From positions 1 to 64,000 of the forward strand of contig NZ_BJLP01000016.1 of NCBI RefSeq assembly GCF_006538705.1: 64,000 bases of DNA, read 5' to 3'. This DNA comes from Cellulomonas uda. Its GTDB lineage: Bacteria; Actinomycetota; Actinomycetes; Actinomycetales; Cellulomonadaceae. Below the pieces are notes generated by a model. The model was not told the DNA's origin, made no database searches, and saw nothing but the letters and a program-made list of their open reading frames with translations. Positions 10,548-19,102 of the stretch are shown here, one piece after another. Position 1 is the first letter of the stretch, and each line of letters opens with the position of its first letter. The position numbers were made by a program, and so were the translations under genes.

Positions 10548-12404
10548 TCAGGCGATGCCGAGGGCCGCGCGGACGTCGGAGGCGACCGCGTCGAGGCGCT
10601 CGCGCGCGCGGTGGCGGGCGACACCGACCGCGGCCTCATCGGCGTCGGGCACGACCGGCTCGACCACCTCGAGGTAGCACTTGACCTTCGGCTCGGTGCC
10701 CGAGGGGCGCACGATGACGCGCGTGCCGTCGGCCGCGTCGAGCCGCAGCCCCTCGGTGGGCGGCAGCCCGCCGCGCTCCTCGTCGGTCCCGTGCGCGAGG
10801 TCGACGACGCGCGTGACGGGGGAGCCGCCGAGCGTGGTGGGCGGCTGCGTCCGGACCCGGCCGACGGTCGCGGGGATCGCCGCGAGGTCGTCGTACCGGG
10901 CCGACACCTGGCCGGTGAGGTACAGCCCGTGCGTGCGCGCGAGGTCGTCGAGCGCATCGACCAGCGTGCTCCCCGACGCCTTGAGCCGCGCCGCGAGGCC
11001 GGCGACGAGCAGCGCGGCCGAGATGCCGTCCTTGTCCCGTACGGTGCCGGGAGCCACGCAGTAGCCGAGCGCCTCCTCGTACGCGAACACCAGGCCGTCG
11101 ACGCGCGAGAGCCACTTGAAGCCCGTCAAGGTCTGGACGTGGCGCACGCCCGCCCGCTGCGCGATCTGCGCGAGCTGGCGCGAGGAGACGATCGAGCTCG
11201 CGAACGCGGCCTCGGGGTCGAGCGGCCCGCCGTCGGCGGCCATCCGCTCGGCGGCGACCTGCCCGAGGAGCGCGCCCGTCTCGTCGCCGTGCAGCATGCG
11301 CCAGCCCTCGGCCGCCGCCGTGTCGGGTCCGCGGTACGCGCGTGCGCGCGGGTCCTGGATTGCGACCGCGCACCGGTCGGCGTCCGGGTCGAGCGCGATC
11401 ACGAGGTCGGCGCCGCGGTCGGACGCGAGACCGAGCGCGAGGTCGATCGCGCCCGGCTCCTCGGGGTTGGGGAACGCGACCGTGGGGAAGGCAGGATCGG
11501 GCTGCTCCTGCTCGGGGACGACGAGCACGTCCGTGAACCCCGCCTCGGCGAGCACACGCTGCGCGACCGCGCCGCCCACGCCGTGCAGCGGGGTCAGCAC
11601 GACGGACAGGTCGCCGGCGACCGCGCGCACGGTCGGGTCGGCCAGCGTGAGCGTCGCGTCGACGTACGCGTCGACGACGTCCTCGCCCAGCACGGTCCAG
11701 CCGTGGTCGGCCCGCGGCACGGACGCGACGGACGGCACGCGGGCGATCTCGGCGGCGATCGCCGAGTCGGCGGGCGGCACGATCTGCGCGCCCTGGCCGC
11801 TGTCGGTCACGACGCGCCCGCCGAGGTAGACCTTGTAGCCGTTGTCCTGCGGCGGGTTGTGCGACGCGGTGACCATGACGCCCGCGTCGGCGTCGAACCG
11901 GCGCACGCAGAACGCGAGCACCGGGGTGGGCAGCGGGCGGGGGAGCAGGAGCACCTCGATGCCGACGGCCGTCAGGACGGCGGCGGTGTCGAGGGCGAAC
12001 TGCTCGGACTTGCGGCGCGCGTCGTAGCCGACGACGACGCGCGGCGCCGGGGTGAGGCCGTCGAGCTCGCCGAGCAGGTAGTCCGCGAGCCCCGACGCGG
12101 CGCGGATCACCACCGCGCGGTTCATGCGGTGCGGGCCGCCGGCGATCGCGCCGCGCAGCCCCGCGGTGCCGAACTGGAGCAGCCCGGAGAACCGGTCGGC
12201 GAGCTCGGCTCGCGCGTGCCGCGCGGTGCGCAGCACCGTGAGCTGCTCGAGGTCCGGGTCGGCGCCCTCCTCGAGCCCGGGCGGGGACTCCTGCGCGAGG
12301 CGCAGCAGCTCGCGCAGCTCGTCCGCGGTCTCGGGGTCCGGGTCGTCGGCGATCCATGCCTCGACCCGGGCCGTGAGGTCATCCCACGCGTCGTCGGCGC
12401 TCAT
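10548..12404 (-). CDS. Phosphosugar mutase (probable phosphopentomutase/PGM2 type)
   Basis: An alpha-D-phosphohexomutase superfamily enzyme of 618 residues. The phosphoserine loop VTASHNPPQDNGYKVY, the metal loop DPDADRCAV and the C-terminal phosphate loop VRPSGTEPKVKCYLEV are all intact. The length and the motifs fit the PGM2-like branch, some members of which interconvert pentose 1- and 5-phosphates. Its place between deoC and punA suggests that role here, linking phosphorolysis to DeoC; that is inference, and phosphomannomutase or phosphoglucomutase activity is possible. I start at ATG 12404. A TACGTT box six bases upstream suggests a leaderless transcript. Confidence 0.85.
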   Translation of the reverse strand: MSADDAWDDLTARVEAWIADDPDPETADELRELLRLAQESPPGLEEGADPDLEQLTVLRTARHARAELADRFSGLLQFGTAGLRGAIAGGPHRMNRAVVIRAASGLADYLLGELDGLTPAPRVVVGYDARRKSEQFALDTAAVLTAVGIEVLLLPRPLPTPVLAFCVRRFDADAGVMVTASHNPPQDNGYKVYLGGRVVTDSGQGAQIVPPADSAIAAEIARVPSVASVPRADHGWTVLGEDVVDAYVDATLTLADPTVRAVAGDLSVVLTPLHGVGGAVAQRVLAEAGFTDVLVVPEQEQPDPAFPTVAFPNPEEPGAIDLALGLASDRGADLVIALDPDADRCAVAIQDPRARAYRGPDTAAAEGWRMLHGDETGALLGQVAAERMAADGGPLDPEAAFASSIVSSRQLAQIAQRAGVRHVQTLTGFKWLSRVDGLVFAYEEALGYCVAPGTVRDKDGISAALLVAGLAARLKASGSTLVDALDDLARTHGLYLTGQVSARYDDLAAIPATVGRVRTQPPTTLGGSPVTRVVDLAHGTDEERGGLPPTEGLRLDAADGTRVIVRPSGTEPKVKCYLEVVEPVVPDADEAAVGVARHRARERLDAVASDVRAALGIA

Positions 12405-12462
12405 GCCCCCAACGTACTGACCAGTACGCTCGCGCACGAACCGAACGTCCCGGCCCCGCCGC

Positions 12463-12518
12463 GCGGCGGTGTGTCAGCGGCGGTGTATCAGCGGCGGGGT
12501 GTCAGCGGCAGGCCGTCA
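12463..12518. repeat. Four tandem 14-bp units reaching into the punA stop codon
   Basis: Units GCGGCGGTGTGTCA, GCGGCGGTGTATCA, GCGGCGGGGTGTCA and GCGGCAGGCCGTCA follow each other exactly. Each ends in TCA, which is TGA on the minus strand. The last one is the punA stop; because 14 is not a multiple of 3, the following ones fall in other frames. The array therefore gives staggered stop codons just after punA. Confidence 0.8.
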
Positions 12519-13346
12519 CAGGCGGCGGATGATGTCGGCCAGCAGCGCACTGATGCGCGGCCCGGCCGCGAGACCGGCCTCGAGGACCTCCTCGTGCGAC
12601 AGCGGCTGCTCGCTGATGCCGGCCGCGAGGTTCGTCACGAGCGAGATCCCGAGCACCTCGAGCCCCGCCTGCCGCGCCGCTATCGCCTCGAGCGTCGTCG
12701 ACATCCCGACGAGGTCGCCACCCAGCCGCCCGGCCATGCGCACCTCGGCCGGCGTCTCGTAGTGCGGTCCGCGGAACTGGACGTACACGCCCTCGTCGAG
12801 CGACGGGTCGACCTCGCGCGCGAGGCCCCGCAGACGGGGCGAGTACAGGTCGGTCAGGTCGACGAACGTCGCACCCTCGACCGGCGAGGTCGCCGTCAGG
12901 TTGAGGTGGTCGCTGATGAGCACCGGCGTCCCCGGACCCCACGCCGGGTTCAGGCCGCCGCACCCGTTGGTGAGCACGACGGTCGTGGCGCCCGTCGCCG
13001 CCGCGGTGCGCATGCCGTGCACGACGCGCCGCACCCCCTTGCCCTCGTACAGGTGCGTGCGCGAGCCGAGCACGAGCGCGTGCTTGCCGCTCGCGCCGAT
13101 GCGCACCGAGCGGATCGTGCCGACGTGCCCGTGCACGGCGGCGGCCGAGAACCCCGGCACGTCGGTGCTGGCGACCTCGGCGACCGTCTCGCCCAGCAGG
13201 TCCGCCGCACCGCCCCAGCCCGAGCCCAGCACGAGCGCCACGTCGTGGCGCGGCACCCCCGTCGCGTGCGCCAGGTGCTCCGCGGCCGCGCGGGCCACGT
13301 CGAACGGGTCGGTCGTCGGGTCGTCGAGGTCCAGGACGTCGGTCAT
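12516..13346 (-). CDS. punA: Purine nucleoside phosphorylase
   Basis: Phosphorolyses inosine, guanosine and deoxy forms to base plus (deoxy)ribose 1-phosphate. At 276 residues it is the trimeric PNP/MTAP type. Recognisable blocks are VLGSGWGG, SRTHLYEGKG, TNGCGGLNP, SDHLNLT and FRGPHYETPAE, then MSTTLEAIAARQ. The start is ATG 13346. The ORF runs on upstream, but a TAGCGT box seven bases before this ATG and the absence of a ribosome site indicate a leaderless mRNA. It is divergent from lpdA and in line with the mutase. Confidence 0.93.
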   Translation of the reverse strand: MTDVLDLDDPTTDPFDVARAAAEHLAHATGVPRHDVALVLGSGWGGAADLLGETVAEVASTDVPGFSAAAVHGHVGTIRSVRIGASGKHALVLGSRTHLYEGKGVRRVVHGMRTAAATGATTVVLTNGCGGLNPAWGPGTPVLISDHLNLTATSPVEGATFVDLTDLYSPRLRGLAREVDPSLDEGVYVQFRGPHYETPAEVRMAGRLGGDLVGMSTTLEAIAARQAGLEVLGISLVTNLAAGISEQPLSHEEVLEAGLAAGPRISALLADIIRRL

Positions 13347-13471
13347 GACGAGAACGCTAGCCCCGACCGCGCCCGGGGCACGCGTCACGGCGCGCGGGAC
13401 GTGCCGAGCCTCACGCAGGCTGCCCACCGGCTGCTCGTGAGGCATGCGCCGGCACCGGGCAGAATGCACAC

Positions 13472-14899
13472 GTGAGCACACCGCCCGGTACGCACGCCCT
13501 GCCCGACACCCGCGTCGTCATCGTCGGGGGAGGCCCCGGTGGCTACGAGGCCGCTCTCGTCGCGCGGCGCCTGGGCGCCGACGTGACGGTGGTCGAGGAG
13601 AAGGGGCTCGGCGGGTCGGCCGTGCTCACGGACGTCGTCCCGTCCAAGACGCTCATCGCGACCGCCGAGTGGATGACGATCGCCGACCGCGCGCCCGAGC
13701 TCGGGATCCGCAGCGGCCTGAGCCACGACCACGGCCACCACATCGACCTCGCCGCGGTGAACACGCGCGTCAAGGCGCTCGCGGCCGCGCAGTCGGCGGA
13801 CATCCGGGGACGCCTCGAGAAGGAGGGCGTGCACGTCGTGCTCGGCCGCGGCCGCCTCGACGGGCCGCAGCGGGTCGTCGTCGACCTCGTCGACGGCGGC
13901 GGCGAGACGACGCTGGACGCCGACGTCGTCCTCGTCGCGACCGGCGCGCGCCCGCGCGAGCTGCCCGAGGCGCGGCCCGACGGCGAGCGCATCCTCACGT
14001 GGACGCAGCTGTACGACCTGCCCGCGCTGCCCGAGCGGCTCGTCGTCGTCGGCTCGGGCGTCACCGGTGCGGAGTTCGCCGGCGCGTACACGTCGCTCGG
14101 CTCGGACGTCACGCTGGTCTCGTCGCGCGACCGCGTGCTCCCGGGCGAGGACGGCGACGCGGCCGAGCTCATCGAGGAGGTCTTCAAGCGCCGCGGCATG
14201 ACCGTGCTGTCGCGCTCGCGGGCCGCCGGGGCGCGCCGCACCGCCGACGGGGTCGTCGTGACGCTCGCCGACGGGCGGGAGGTCGAGGGGACGCACGTGC
14301 TGTTCGCGGTCGGCTCGATCCCGACGACGAGCGGGCTCGGGCTCGAGGAGTCCGGCGTGCGCCTGGCGCCGTCCGGGCACATCGAGGTCGACAAGGTCTC
14401 GCGCACGAGCGTGCGCGGCGTCTACGCGGCCGGGGACGTGACCGGGGTGCTCCCGCTCGCGTCGGTCGCGGCGACGCAGGGGCGCATCGCGATGTCGCAC
14501 GCGCTGGGCGACGCGGTCATGCCGCTGTCGCTGCGCGCGGTCGCGGCGAACATCTTCACGGCACCGGAGATCGCGACGGTCGGCTACTCCGAGCAGCGCC
14601 TGCAGGAGGAGGGGGTCGCGTACGAGGTGAGCACCCTGCCGCTGACCCGCAACCCGCGGGCCAAGATGCTCGGTGTGCGCGAGGGGTTCGTCAAGATCTT
14701 CGCGACGCGCGGCGCGGGCACCGTGCTCGGTGCGGTGCTCGTCGGCCCGCGCGCGTCGGAGTCGGTGTTCCCGCTCGCGCTCGCGATCACGCACCGCTTG
14801 TCCGCCGACCAGGTCGCGCAGGTCATCACGGTCTACCCCTCGATGTCCGGCACGCTGGCCGAGGTCGCGCGCACGCTGCACCACCGCGCCGCGGACTGA
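13472..14899 (+). CDS. lpdA: NAD(P)H-quinone dehydrogenase LpdA-type flavoprotein
   Basis: A 475-residue pyridine-nucleotide disulfide oxidoreductase-fold flavoprotein. It has the FAD motif VIVGGGPGGYEAA, the NAD(P) motif VVGSGVTGAEFAGAYTSLGS and a C-terminal dimerisation domain. The redox-active CxxxxC is absent: the equivalent stretch reads GGSAVLTDVVPSKT. That, and blocks such as PDGERILTWTQLYDLPALP, match mycobacterial LpdA (Rv3303c), which reduces quinones rather than lipoamide. It starts at GTG. Its 3' end lies 12 bases from the convergent EEP gene. Confidence 0.9.
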   Translation: MSTPPGTHALPDTRVVIVGGGPGGYEAALVARRLGADVTVVEEKGLGGSAVLTDVVPSKTLIATAEWMTIADRAPELGIRSGLSHDHGHHIDLAAVNTRVKALAAAQSADIRGRLEKEGVHVVLGRGRLDGPQRVVVDLVDGGGETTLDADVVLVATGARPRELPEARPDGERILTWTQLYDLPALPERLVVVGSGVTGAEFAGAYTSLGSDVTLVSSRDRVLPGEDGDAAELIEEVFKRRGMTVLSRSRAAGARRTADGVVVTLADGREVEGTHVLFAVGSIPTTSGLGLEESGVRLAPSGHIEVDKVSRTSVRGVYAAGDVTGVLPLASVAATQGRIAMSHALGDAVMPLSLRAVAANIFTAPEIATVGYSEQRLQEEGVAYEVSTLPLTRNPRAKMLGVREGFVKIFATRGAGTVLGAVLVGPRASESVFPLALAITHRLSADQVAQVITVYPSMSGTLAEVARTLHHRAAD

Positions 14900-14911
14900 C
14901 CGCGGGGAGCG

Positions 14912-16963
14912 TCAGGGGAGCGTGACCCGGACGACGAGCGGGAGGTGGTCGCTCGTCGTGACGTCCGTGAGCACGTCCGCCGACGCGAACCCGACGTGCC
15001 GGCCGAGCACCCAGTCGATCCGCTCGGCGGGTGCGTCGGACGGTGAGGTGAGTGCGTCGGCGTCACCGACCTCGTCGACCGCGCTGACCCACCCGGCGTC
15101 CGTGAGCAGCTCGACCTCCGGCCACCCCGGCCGGGCGTTGAGGTCACCGCCCAGCACGCTCGGCCCGGTGCCCGGCTCGGCCGCCAGCAGCGTCGCGAGC
15201 TGGTCCAGGCGCGTCGGCGTGTTCTCGGCGCGGTGCTGCAGGTGGACGGACGTCACGCGCACGGCCTCGCCCCCGGCCGTCGTCACCGTGGCCGAGAGTG
15301 CCGAACGCCCCTGCGGACCGGCGCCGTACGGCAGGACGGTCACGGCGACGTCCGTGAGCCCGGACCTGGCCAGCACCGCGTTGCCGAACTGCCGGTCGGC
15401 CGCCGGCGCGTACTCGACCGTCATGCCCAGACGGCGCGCGAGCCACGTCGCCATGTCCGCTCCGCCGCCGAGCACCCAGCCGCGCTCCACCTCCTGGAGC
15501 AGGACCACGTCGGCACCCGCCGCCTCGACGGTCGCGGCGGCGGACTCGAGGTCGACGCCGCCGGACGGCGTGACTCCGTAGTGCAGGTTCCAGCTCACGA
15601 CCGTGAGCGCGTCGCCCGCGGCGCGCGCGGGCACGTCCCGGCCGTGCGTGCTCGTCGTCGACGGGCCGAGCCCGACGAGCGCGAGCACGACCGGCGGGAC
15701 CAGCAGCAGGCGCGCGGCGCGCACGCGTGCGGGCTGGCGCAGGTCCGGTGCCGGGTCCGGGGCGGGGCCCTGCGCGCCGCCCGACGCGCTACCGAGCGGG
15801 GCGACGGGCGCCGGTGTGCGGTGGTGCAGGCCGCAGACCGCGACGACCACGGCCGCGGCCACCGGCACGTACGCGTTGTCGAACGGCAGCGGGACGTCGT
15901 AGTCGAGCATGTAGCCGAGCAGCGGCAGCACGACGCCGAGCCCGGCGACCGCGACCGCACCCGCGGTGCGCCACGTGCCCGGAGGCGCCGAGCGGCGCAC
16001 GGAGAGCGTCCCGACGAGCACGACGCCGAGCACGGCGTCCAGCACCACGACGGCGACGAGCGCCGTGCCGCCGGAGGTGAGCATCGCGAGCGCGACCGCG
16101 GCGACCACGAGGACCGCGGCCCCGACGCGCACGGCTCCCGGCCAGCGGTCGGGGCGCAGCAGCAGCCACCCGCCCAGCCCGGTCGCGAGGACCACGGCCA
16201 GCCCGGCCCAGCCCAGCGCGATCCCGGCCTGCGACGCGAGGAACGCGGGGTTCGCGCCGATCATCACGGCGATCGCGATGACCGGCCCGAGCGCCCACAG
16301 CCGGCGCGGACGGTTCGTCGCGGGCGCCCCCGCGCCCGTCCCGCCCGAGGTGACGCGGACCGCGGCGAGCGGCGCGACCGCGACCGCGACCGCGACGACC
16401 CAGCCGACCCACGACGACCGCCACACGGCGTCCCACGAGCCCAGCAGCACCTGGAGCCCCGCGGACAGCCCGCAGCCGACGACGACCCCGAGCGCGGCCT
16501 GCCGCGGCCCCGAGGCGCGCCCCGCGACGAACGCGGCCGCGACGACGAGCACGCCGACCGCCCAGGCCACGGACACGAGCCCGAGCCCGTACCGCGCGTC
16601 GCCGTCGAGGCCCTGCAGCACCACGCGCAGCACCGCGAGCACCGCCGCGCCGACGATCACGGTGCGGCCGGTCGGGACCCCGCTCGGCGCGCGCGTGGCG
16701 ACCAGGAGCGCCCCCGCGACGAGCCCCGCGGCGGCGTACGTGGCGAGCGCGGTGACGCCGACGGTCACGACGCCCGACGCGAACGCGTGGTCGAGCAGCG
16801 GACCGCTCGCGCGCACGAGCTCGAGCGTGGCGACGACGAGCGCCGCGAGCAGCCAGACGCGCGTGGGCGTGCCGTCGTCGGGCGGCCGGGCGACGCTGCC
16901 GGCCGGTGCCTGCTCGTCGGCGGACCCGGTGGGCCGCGCCTCTCGCGTGTCGTCGCTCGTCAC
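14912..16963 (-). CDS. Membrane-anchored endonuclease/exonuclease/phosphatase family protein
   Basis: A 683-residue two-part protein. The first ~430 residues hold about a dozen hydrophobic helices, and the last ~230 form an EEP domain that should face one side of the membrane. The EEP motifs are intact: VSWNLHYG, LLQEVERGW, GGDLNARPG and TTSDHLPLVV. Such domains cleave phosphodiesters in nucleic acids, lipids or inositol phosphates; the substrate here is unknown. I start at GTG 16963, preceded at seven bases by TACCCT (leaderless pattern). It is divergent from the radical SAM gene. Confidence 0.85.
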   Translation of the reverse strand: MTSDDTREARPTGSADEQAPAGSVARPPDDGTPTRVWLLAALVVATLELVRASGPLLDHAFASGVVTVGVTALATYAAAGLVAGALLVATRAPSGVPTGRTVIVGAAVLAVLRVVLQGLDGDARYGLGLVSVAWAVGVLVVAAAFVAGRASGPRQAALGVVVGCGLSAGLQVLLGSWDAVWRSSWVGWVVAVAVAVAPLAAVRVTSGGTGAGAPATNRPRRLWALGPVIAIAVMIGANPAFLASQAGIALGWAGLAVVLATGLGGWLLLRPDRWPGAVRVGAAVLVVAAVALAMLTSGGTALVAVVVLDAVLGVVLVGTLSVRRSAPPGTWRTAGAVAVAGLGVVLPLLGYMLDYDVPLPFDNAYVPVAAAVVVAVCGLHHRTPAPVAPLGSASGGAQGPAPDPAPDLRQPARVRAARLLLVPPVVLALVGLGPSTTSTHGRDVPARAAGDALTVVSWNLHYGVTPSGGVDLESAAATVEAAGADVVLLQEVERGWVLGGGADMATWLARRLGMTVEYAPAADRQFGNAVLARSGLTDVAVTVLPYGAGPQGRSALSATVTTAGGEAVRVTSVHLQHRAENTPTRLDQLATLLAAEPGTGPSVLGGDLNARPGWPEVELLTDAGWVSAVDEVGDADALTSPSDAPAERIDWVLGRHVGFASADVLTDVTTSDHLPLVVRVTLP

Positions 16964-17040
16964 GCGCCGAAGGGTACGCGCCGGGCCGTGAGCGGCCCGC
17001 GCGGGACACACGTCCCGGCCCGGGGCGTCCCGGTGGGCCC

Positions 17041-18243
17041 ATGATGCGGCACATGCGCCCGCACGGTCCCGTCGTCCGAACCGTCCGCCACGACCCGGCG
17101 GACCGGCCGCTGCTGGTGATCTGGGAGGCCACGCGTGCGTGCGCGCTGTCCTGCGTGCACTGCCGGGCCGAGGCGCAGCCCCGCCGTGACCCGCGCGAGC
17201 TCGACACCGAGGAGGCGACCGAGCTCATGCGTCAGGTCGCGTCCTTCGGACGGCCGTCGCCGATCTTCGTCATCACGGGCGGCGACTGCTTCGAGCGCGA
17301 GGACCTCGACGAGCTCGTGCGGCGCGGGCGTGGGCTCGGGCTCGCGGTGGCGGTCTCGCCGTCGGGCACCGCGAAGCTCGACCGTGCGGCGCTCGTGCGG
17401 CTGCAGGAGGCGGGCGTGACCGCGATGTCGCTGTCGCTCGACGGCGCGACGGCGCAGGTCCACGACGGCTTCCGCCGCGTGCCGGGGACGTTCGACCGGA
17501 CCGTGCAGGCGTGGGCCACGGCGCGCGAGCTCGGCATGAAGGTGCAGGTCAACTCGACGATGTCGAGCCGCACGGTGCACGAGCTGCCCGACCTGGCGGC
17601 GCTCGTGCGCGAGTACGGCGCGATGACGTGGAGCGCGTTCATGCTCGTGCCGATGGGCCGGGGCGTCGACCTGGGTGCGCTCAGCGCGCAGCAGTGCGAG
17701 GACGTCATGAACTACCTGTACGACCTGGGCCCGCACGTCCCGGTGAAGACGACCGAGGGCCACCACTTCCGGCGGGTCGCGCTGCAGCGCGCGGTGCTCG
17801 AGGAGCGCGGCGCGGACCACGTCGAGGTGATGGGCCTCGGCGAGCTGTACGCCGAGCTGACCGAGCGGACGGCCGTGTTCGGGTGGGGCGACGCGGTGCG
17901 GGCGCGGCGCCCCCCGGTCAACGTCAACGCGGGCTACGGGTTCGTCTTCGTCTCGCACGTCGGCACCGTGCACCCCTCGGGCTTCCTGCCGGTCTCGGCC
18001 GGCGACGTGCGCGAGCAGCCGCTCCCGGAGATCTACCGCTCCTCGGAGCTGTTCACCGGCCTGCGGGACACCTCGCTGCTGACCGGGCGGTGCGGGACGT
18101 GCGAGTTCGCCCGGGTGTGCGGCGGCTCGCGGTCGCGCGCGTACGCCACGTCCGGCGACCCGCACGCGTCCGACCCGCTGTGCGCCTACGAGCCGGGCTC
18201 GTTCCCGTACGCCGAGGACGTCGCCGCGCTGCTGGCGTCCTGA
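17041..18243 (+). CDS. Radical SAM/SPASM domain protein (TIGR04053-like)
   Basis: A 400-residue radical SAM enzyme. The 4Fe-4S and SAM-binding motif CALSCVHC has cysteines at 34, 38 and 41. GGDCFER and SLSLDGATAQVHD are the next conserved strands. The C-terminal SPASM-like region has CGTCEFARVCGGSRSRAYA plus a further Cys near PLCAYEPG for auxiliary clusters. The overall layout recalls the NirJ/AhbD-related TIGR04053 family, whose substrate I cannot name with certainty. No small peptide substrate gene is adjacent. The efeUOB iron/heme locus lies two genes away. Start: ATG 17041 (an ATG follows it directly). Confidence 0.83.
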   Translation: MMRHMRPHGPVVRTVRHDPADRPLLVIWEATRACALSCVHCRAEAQPRRDPRELDTEEATELMRQVASFGRPSPIFVITGGDCFEREDLDELVRRGRGLGLAVAVSPSGTAKLDRAALVRLQEAGVTAMSLSLDGATAQVHDGFRRVPGTFDRTVQAWATARELGMKVQVNSTMSSRTVHELPDLAALVREYGAMTWSAFMLVPMGRGVDLGALSAQQCEDVMNYLYDLGPHVPVKTTEGHHFRRVALQRAVLEERGADHVEVMGLGELYAELTERTAVFGWGDAVRARRPPVNVNAGYGFVFVSHVGTVHPSGFLPVSAGDVREQPLPEIYRSSELFTGLRDTSLLTGRCGTCEFARVCGGSRSRAYATSGDPHASDPLCAYEPGSFPYAEDVAALLAS

Positions 18244-18252
18244 CCTGCGCGA

Positions 18253-18274
18253 CGCACCCGCGTGAGCGGGTGCG
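18253..18274 (+). terminator. Short hairpin after the radical SAM gene
   Basis: A 9-bp perfect stem (18253-18261 with 18266-18274) and a GTGA loop, ten bases after the stop. No T-tract. Possible terminator. Confidence 0.5.
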
Positions 18275-18305
18275 CGCGGCGGGTGCAGCCCGCACACTCG
18301 TCGTC

Positions 18306-19097
18306 ATGCTGCGTGACGTCACCGCCCACCTGACGCTCGACGTCCGCGCCCCCGCGACCCTCGCGCTGGCGCTCGCGGTGGCGACGGGTCACGACGCCGA
18401 CGAGCGCCTCGAGGTCACGCTCGACGGCGTCCCCCTCACCCCGCGCGAGGTCCCCGACGCGCACGGCACGCGCCTGCACGTGCTCGACGCGGGGCCGGGC
18501 ACGCTCGTCGTGGACTACGGCGCGACCGTGCGCGGACGCACCACCACACCCGGGGCGAGCGAGGCCGACCGGCTGCGCTACCTGCGGCCGAGCCGGTACT
18601 GCGAGTCGGACTCGCTCGGGCCGACCGCGCGCGCCGAGTTCGCCGGGCTCGCCGGGCAGGACCTGCTCGCGGCCGTCTCGTCGTGGGTCGGCACGCGCCT
18701 CGCCTACGTGCCGGGCTCGAGCCTGCCGACCGACGGCGCGGTGCGCACGCTGCTCGCCCGGCAGGGCGTGTGCCGGGACTACGCGCACCTCGTCGTCGCG
18801 CTGCTGCGCGCGCTCGACGTGCCCGCGCGGCTCGTCGGGGTGTACGCGCCCGGGCTGGACCCGATGGACCTGCACGCGGTCGCGGAGGCGTGGGTGGACG
18901 GCGCGTGGCGCGTGGTCGACGCGACGACGCTCGCACCCCGGTCCACCCTCGTGCGCGTCGCCACCGGGCGCGACGCGTCGGACACCGCGTTCCTGTCCGT
19001 GCACGGCGGCGCCGCGGACCTCACCGCCTTCCGCGTGGGCGCGGTCGTCGACGAGCTGCCCGACGACGACGTGCGCACGCTCGTGACGCTCGGCTGA
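18306..19097 (+). CDS. Transglutaminase-like domain protein
   Basis: A 263-residue cytoplasmic protein with an N-terminal beta domain (transglutaminase_N-like) and a transglutaminase-like core. The probable catalytic triad is visible: Cys in RQGVCRDYAHL, His in DLHAVAEAWVDG and Asp in WRVVDATTLAP. Bacterial members are usually cysteine peptidases or amidases rather than cross-linkers. No signal peptide is seen. I start at the ATG at 18306; the longer frame upstream only crosses the radical SAM gene. It converges on efeB with a five-base gap. Confidence 0.85.
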   Translation: MLRDVTAHLTLDVRAPATLALALAVATGHDADERLEVTLDGVPLTPREVPDAHGTRLHVLDAGPGTLVVDYGATVRGRTTTPGASEADRLRYLRPSRYCESDSLGPTARAEFAGLAGQDLLAAVSSWVGTRLAYVPGSSLPTDGAVRTLLARQGVCRDYAHLVVALLRALDVPARLVGVYAPGLDPMDLHAVAEAWVDGAWRVVDATTLAPRSTLVRVATGRDASDTAFLSVHGGAADLTAFRVGAVVDELPDDDVRTLVTLG

Positions 19098-19102
19098 GCG
19101 CC

